64,000 bases of DNA from NCBI RefSeq assembly GCF_018403185.1, contig NZ_BOSE01000001.1:62001-126000 (forward strand). Direction: 5' to 3'. Under the pieces are notes generated by a model. That model was not told the DNA's origin. It made no database searches and saw only the letters and a program-made list of their open reading frames with translations. The DNA is from Paenibacillus montaniterrae (GTDB lineage: Bacteria > Bacillota > Bacilli > Paenibacillales > Paenibacillaceae). The position numbers were made by a program, and so were the translations under genes. Shown in pieces: positions 60,540 to 64,000 of the stretch. Position 1 is the first letter of the stretch, and every line of letters starts with the position of its first letter.

Positions 60540-61415
60540 TCAATCTACAAATTTTTTTGTGAAAATATTGGCGATCAGGCTATTATTATGGCTGGTGACC
60601 ATGCAAAGCTCCTGCATCGGAAGCGGCTGAGCCGTATTCAATTCAACGAGCTCTCCATTGGCAAGCTCATTTTGCACCATTGATTTCATAACAAACGCGA
60701 TGCCATATCCTCTCTTGGCAAATTCAACCATCATATCGACGCTGCTAAGCTCAAAATCAGCTCGAACCGTCTGGCTTTCTGCTGCGAACCATCCATCGAG
60801 CATTCTTCTCGTTGTGCTGCCGGAGGACAATAAAATCAATGGCAGGCTAGCCAGCTGCTGGATCGTAAGTTGCTCATTCGCATAGCTTTTAAATTTTCCG
60901 CCTGCAACAAAGCAGTTTTCAATCCGCTTTAACGGGGTAATAACGATGTCAGAATCTTTAATCGTATGATAGACAAAGCCAACATCCAGTTTGCCCTCTT
61001 TAATATGGTCAACGATTACACTCGTTTGTGCCTGCAGAAGCTGAATGCGAATGTCCGGATATTCTACATGAAACTCATCCAGGACTGGCAAAATGATATC
61101 TTTAATGATTGCGCCATTGGAGCCGATGCGGACACAGCCCATTTTAAATTGCTTAAGCAGGTGGATGGAATTTTCTGCTGCGAGAAAATGATGGAATGCT
61201 TTCTCCACATATTCAGCCAGCATTTGTCCTTCCTGTGTTAATTGTACGCCTTTGGACAATCTCGTAAGCAGGACAACCCCGAGGTTCTGCTCCAATTGCT
61301 TGATCGCGTAGCTTACCGAAGGCTGGGTAATATGGAGCTGCTCTGCTGCCTTCGTTAAATTTTTAGTTTTAGATACACTTAGAAATATGCGATACCATTC
61401 TGTATTGATATACAT
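60540..61415 (-). CDS. LysR-family transcriptional regulator
   Basis: 291 residues. N-terminal winged HTH (TEWYRIFLSVSKTKNLTKAA, then LHITQPSVSYAIKQLEQNLG) and a LysR effector-binding domain (90-290). The YRIFLSVSKTKNLTKAAEQL start is shared by a group of Firmicute LysR proteins of unknown effector. It is divergent from aroC with a 106-base intergenic region that contains possible T-N11-A motifs (TGATATTAATCCTTTCTA), so it may control aroC or itself. The ATG has AAAGGA 10 bases upstream. Confidence 0.85.
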   Translation of the reverse strand: MYINTEWYRIFLSVSKTKNLTKAAEQLHITQPSVSYAIKQLEQNLGVVLLTRLSKGVQLTQEGQMLAEYVEKAFHHFLAAENSIHLLKQFKMGCVRIGSNGAIIKDIILPVLDEFHVEYPDIRIQLLQAQTSVIVDHIKEGKLDVGFVYHTIKDSDIVITPLKRIENCFVAGGKFKSYANEQLTIQQLASLPLILLSSGSTTRRMLDGWFAAESQTVRADFELSSVDMMVEFAKRGYGIAFVMKSMVQNELANGELVELNTAQPLPMQELCMVTSHNNSLIANIFTKKFVD

Positions 61416-61521
61416 ATGATATTAATCCTTTCTATGACAATTTCGCTAAATAACAATTTCATTTATTTCAATTATACTGATACACTTTACTAAAAAGCAA
61501 TTGAAATTGGAGGGAGCAACT

Positions 61522-62583
61522 ATGTCGGGAAACTTTTTCGGACAAAACTTTAAAATATCTACATTTGGCGAATCTCATGGTACAGCAGTCGGTGTCATTA
61601 TTGACGGCGTAACGCCGGGTGTCGCAATCGAGGAGCAATATATTCAGCAGCAGATGGACCGCAGAAAGCCAGGTCAATCGTCGGTTACTTCGCCGCGCAA
61701 GGAGTATGATAAAATCAACATTGTTTCAGGAACATTTCAGGGCAAAACTACGGGAACGCCGCTTTGCATCATCCTGTATAACACGGACATGCGGCCTGAA
61801 GCGTATGATGATATCAAAAACTCCTTCCGTCCTGGTCACGCAGATTTTACGTACCAGCAGAAGTACGGCTTGCGTGATTACAGAGGCAGCGGCAGAGCTT
61901 CTGGGCGCGAAACTGCAGCAAGAGTAGCGGCGGGCGCTGTTGCGCGCAAGCTGCTGGAGCAAAGAGGGGTGTCCGTGCTAGCTTATGCAGTGGAAATTGG
62001 CGGCATCCGATGTGAAGTATTTGATGAGGAATCGATTGAGAAAAATGCGGTTAGAGCATGCGATCCGCAAGCTGCAGCTAAAATGATTGAAAAAATTGAA
62101 GCTCTTGCACAGCAAGGAGACAGCTGCGGCGGTATTGTAGAGTGCGTTATTCGCGGAGTCAGCCCGGGCTTGGGCGAGCCTGCTTTTGACAAGCTGGATG
62201 CTGACTTGGCTAAAGCGATGCTGTCTATCGGTGCGGTAAAAGGAATTGAGTTTGGTGAAGGCTTTCAAGCAGCGCGCATGCTGGGTAGCCAGCACAACGA
62301 TGCAATGAATCAGCACGGATTTGTTACCAATCATGCCGGAGGCATTATTGGCGGTATTAGCACGGGAACAGATATTGTATTTCGAATTGCCGTTAAGCCG
62401 ACCTCATCTATTTCCGTGCCGCAGCAAACGGTCAATATGGCAGGCGAGGAGACGGTCATCCAAACAATAGGCAGGCATGATCCGTGCATTTGCCCAAGAA
62501 TTGTGCCGGTTGTCGAGGCGATGGCTTGTCTTGTGCTGGAGGATCATTATAAGCGCCAGGCGGCTATGCTAGGGCGTGTCTGA
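61522..62583 (+). CDS. aroC: chorismate synthase
   Basis: Last common step to chorismate for aromatic amino acids. 353 residues; the typical length is 360-390. Motifs: GNFFGQNFKISTFGESHGTAV, MDRRKPGQSSVTSPRKEYD, GHADFTYQQKYGLRDYRGSG, GRASGRETAARVAAGAVA, and the C-terminal GRHDPCICPRIVPVVEAM, so the FMN- and substrate-binding regions are complete. The start at 61522 follows GGAGGG with a 7-base spacer. The last residues (LGRV) and the stop come from the left inverted repeat of a small element (see 62570). The unit is single-gene. Confidence 0.95.
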   Translation: MSGNFFGQNFKISTFGESHGTAVGVIIDGVTPGVAIEEQYIQQQMDRRKPGQSSVTSPRKEYDKINIVSGTFQGKTTGTPLCIILYNTDMRPEAYDDIKNSFRPGHADFTYQQKYGLRDYRGSGRASGRETAARVAAGAVARKLLEQRGVSVLAYAVEIGGIRCEVFDEESIEKNAVRACDPQAAAKMIEKIEALAQQGDSCGGIVECVIRGVSPGLGEPAFDKLDADLAKAMLSIGAVKGIEFGEGFQAARMLGSQHNDAMNQHGFVTNHAGGIIGGISTGTDIVFRIAVKPTSSISVPQQTVNMAGEETVIQTIGRHDPCICPRIVPVVEAMACLVLEDHYKRQAAMLGRV

Positions 62584-62734
62584 GAATTCTGAGGACAGCC
62601 CATTTTGCCGAGTTTTCGTTCCATGCAAGGCGCGTTTGTGAAGGCGTACCGGGCGTACGCAAAGCAAACGGAACGAAGCAGGGGGCGAAAAGGCGGTGAA
62701 AGGGGCCTCTGAGCGGGTTTTCAGACACGCCCTA
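62570..62734. mobile_element. 165-bp palindromic element with terminal inverted repeats (MITE-like)
   Basis: TAGGGCGTGTCTGA (62570-62583) is exactly complementary to TCAGACACGCCCTA (62721-62734), and the interior contains further inverted repeats (CGTTCC/GGAACG and GCGTAC/GTACGC), so the whole unit folds into one hairpin. There is no ORF of credible size. Its left end gives aroC its last codons and stop. A decayed copy of this end lies at 10564-10593. The related transposase is not in the window. Confidence 0.7.
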
Positions 62735-62754
62735 AGCTAACGATAGGGGATGTG

Positions 62755-62782
62755 AAAAGGCTGCCCTGAATTGGACAGCCTT
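62755..62782 (-). terminator. terminator for the copper-amine-oxidase-N gene
   Basis: AAGGCTG (62757-62763) pairs with CAGCCTT (62776-62782), extended by CC/GG after one mismatch, with a short T-run on the minus strand. Confidence 0.7.
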
Positions 62783-62789
62783 ACTTTGC

Positions 62790-64000
62790 TTAATTTGGTA
62801 AATATAATACGGCTAGCATGTAGGTGCTATATTTCTTGTCGAATCCCAAAGTGATCCCAAGTTTATGGTCTTCTCCATAGTATGCGCTCTGCAATTGCAA
62901 ATCGCCTTGCCTTATAGCATGTGCATATCTGTCAGTAAGATCATTGCTATACGCAGCTTCATACAGGGACTTAATGGAGGATGATGTGTACGCTTCTTGA
63001 TATTTCATTTCCACACCGTATACCTTTTCAATCCGTTCCATTTGACTTAAAAACTCTTCCATAGCGGATGTTGCGTCATTAAGCTCATAGTCTGCTCTAT
63101 GAAGCACACTCGCTAATTTTCCATTTTTAAATTCGTAAAACTGCAAACCAATATCGCCATTAATGAATGCCTTATTATAGGTTATTAATTCTGGCTTATC
63201 CTCTACTAATGTCGTGCTTATTTTTGATTTTACCGTAGCTCTGCTGCTGCCAAAAGGTACAACAAAGTAGGAATCATTGTATGTTTTTTTGTTATCCAAT
63301 TTGGAGCTGCCATTGTTTAAGTAATTGGCTAAGCGCGTTTGAGCAAGCTTTAAGTCATTGGTACTGGAATCGGTGACAAATTTTTCTGTCGCGCCGTATT
63401 CCAGCAATCTTTTTATCATGTCATCGTTTTGATGATAAGCTGCCCAAAGTAATGGTGTCCAATTAGTAGGTGACTTCACATCAGGATTAGCCTCTTGCTT
63501 CAACAATAAATTTACTGTATCCCATGCATTCCCCATTGCTGCATATAACAATGGTGTTGATCCGTTATACATCTCATCCACTGTGTATCCATTTTCCAGC
63601 CAATGCTTTAGTGCCGCAGAATCATTGTAATACGCAGCTTTGAACACTTTCAAAGCTTCATTGAAAACAATATCAATATGCTGCTTCTTGCCGTCCCAGT
63701 AGACAAGGCCTCCGCTTGCTTCCGCAACAAAGCGCAGTGGCACCATTGTTGCTCCATTTACGACAACAGGAGCTTGTGCTAATACCACTTTTTCTCCATT
63801 TACGTAAGCATTTTTAGAGTTGATCGTAAGGGTAACATTCAACGTATCTGATGTTCCGGTAACTTGCTGCTTCTCAGCATTCCAGCCAACTTTCAAATCA
63901 AGTGCTTCAAATATCGCGCGAAAAGGGACCAAGGTAGTACCTGCTTTTTGATAAGGCGGGGTGCTGAACGCTATCTTTTTGTCATCAATTGCGGCAGTGA
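62790..64000 (-). CDS. copper-amine-oxidase N-domain protein with ankyrin repeats (cut by window end)
   Basis: The frame is open to base 64000 on the minus strand, so the true start and probably a signal peptide lie outside; over 400 residues are visible. The first part holds copper amine oxidase N-terminal-type repeats (TTLVPFRAIFEALDLKVGW, NAYVNGEKVV, GATMVPLRFVAEASGG), a domain common in secreted Paenibacillus proteins and not itself an oxidase. Two or three ankyrin repeats follow (GSTPLLYAAMGNAWDTVNLL, NWTPLLWAAYHQNDDMIKRL) and a C-terminal region of no recognised family. It is presumably exported and binds protein or wall material; the function is unknown. Confidence 0.75.
   Translation of the reverse strand, partial: TAAIDDKKIAFSTPPYQKAGTTLVPFRAIFEALDLKVGWNAEKQQVTGTSDTLNVTLTINSKNAYVNGEKVVLAQAPVVVNGATMVPLRFVAEASGGLVYWDGKKQHIDIVFNEALKVFKAAYYNDSAALKHWLENGYTVDEMYNGSTPLLYAAMGNAWDTVNLLLKQEANPDVKSPTNWTPLLWAAYHQNDDMIKRLLEYGATEKFVTDSSTNDLKLAQTRLANYLNNGSSKLDNKKTYNDSYFVVPFGSSRATVKSKISTTLVEDKPELITYNKAFINGDIGLQFYEFKNGKLASVLHRADYELNDATSAMEEFLSQMERIEKVYGVEMKYQEAYTSSSIKSLYEAAYSNDLTDRYAHAIRQGDLQLQSAYYGEDHKLGITLGFDKKYSTYMLAVLYLPN

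Noticed and set aside
1..64000. tRNA or rRNA genes
   Set aside because: I scanned intergenic regions for the usual T-loop and conserved segments and saw none.

Overview
The window is a stretch of chromosome from a spore-forming, low-GC Gram-positive bacterium, most likely Paenibacillus or a close relative in the Paenibacillaceae. The basis is the set of recognisable genes (spoVM, a SpoVIF-like gene, ccpA, acuA/acuC/acsA, ylbF/ylbG, remA, prpC/prkC, yloU/yloV) and a gene order close to the Bacillus subtilis yloA-to-recG block, with Paenibacillus-style variations. No rRNA, tRNA, prophage or complete transposase gene was seen.

Layout. 1-7040: a cut VanZ-family gene, a small zinc-finger protein, ccpA-mtnN, then acuA-acuC divergent from acsA across a catabolite-responsive element, and a GNAT gene. 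7150-20540: a class A penicillin-binding protein, the nfeD-floT membrane-microdomain pair, rpsD with a long leader, a GAF-GGDEF diguanylate cyclase, a lipoprotein, ampS, an HPr-like protein without the HPr active site, ylaN, an Asp23 protein, ftsW and yugN. 20800-29780: an M20 amidohydrolase, a lipoprotein with a degenerate nuclease fold, a bacterial XPB helicase with a HelicaseC_3-type partner, ylbF-ylbG, a LysR regulator and a PHP phosphoesterase. 29858-60430: the conserved housekeeping block rqcH, Ca-ATPase, dapF, bifunctional Hcy methyltransferase/MTHFR, remA-gmk-rpoZ, a DinB-fold gene, coaBC-priA, def-fmt-rsmB, rlmN-prpC-prkC-rsgA-rpe, spoVM, rpmB, yloU-yloV-degV-recG and the SpoVIF-like gene. 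60540-64000: a LysR regulator divergent from aroC, a small palindromic element, and a copper-amine-oxidase-N/ankyrin protein that runs off the end.

The most unusual content is non-coding. Three tandem arrays (37391-37935, 43871-44229, 47158-47867) hold nine copies of a palindromic unit of about 170 bp, each array lying at or just behind the stop codon of a housekeeping gene (MTHFR, priA, rsmB). Between arrays the central arm changes sequence completely but keeps its base pairing, which is compensatory change pointing to a conserved hairpin. A second, unrelated palindromic repeat follows at 47870-48206. A third small element with terminal inverted repeats supplies the stop codon of aroC, and a decayed end of it lies in the nfeD leader.

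How the genes work together: carbon catabolite control (ccpA, the cre at acsA/acuA, an HPr-like protein that keeps the Ser46-type motif but lacks His15), acetyl-CoA synthetase control by reversible acetylation (acuA/acuC), ribosome quality control and maturation (rqcH, def, fmt, rsmB, rlmN, rsgA, rpmB, rpsD), envelope growth and its signalling (PBP, ftsW, prkC/prpC), DNA repair and restart (XPB, priA, recG) and sporulation (spoVM, spoVIF-like, ylbF). All identities come from reading the translated sequence; no database search was run.
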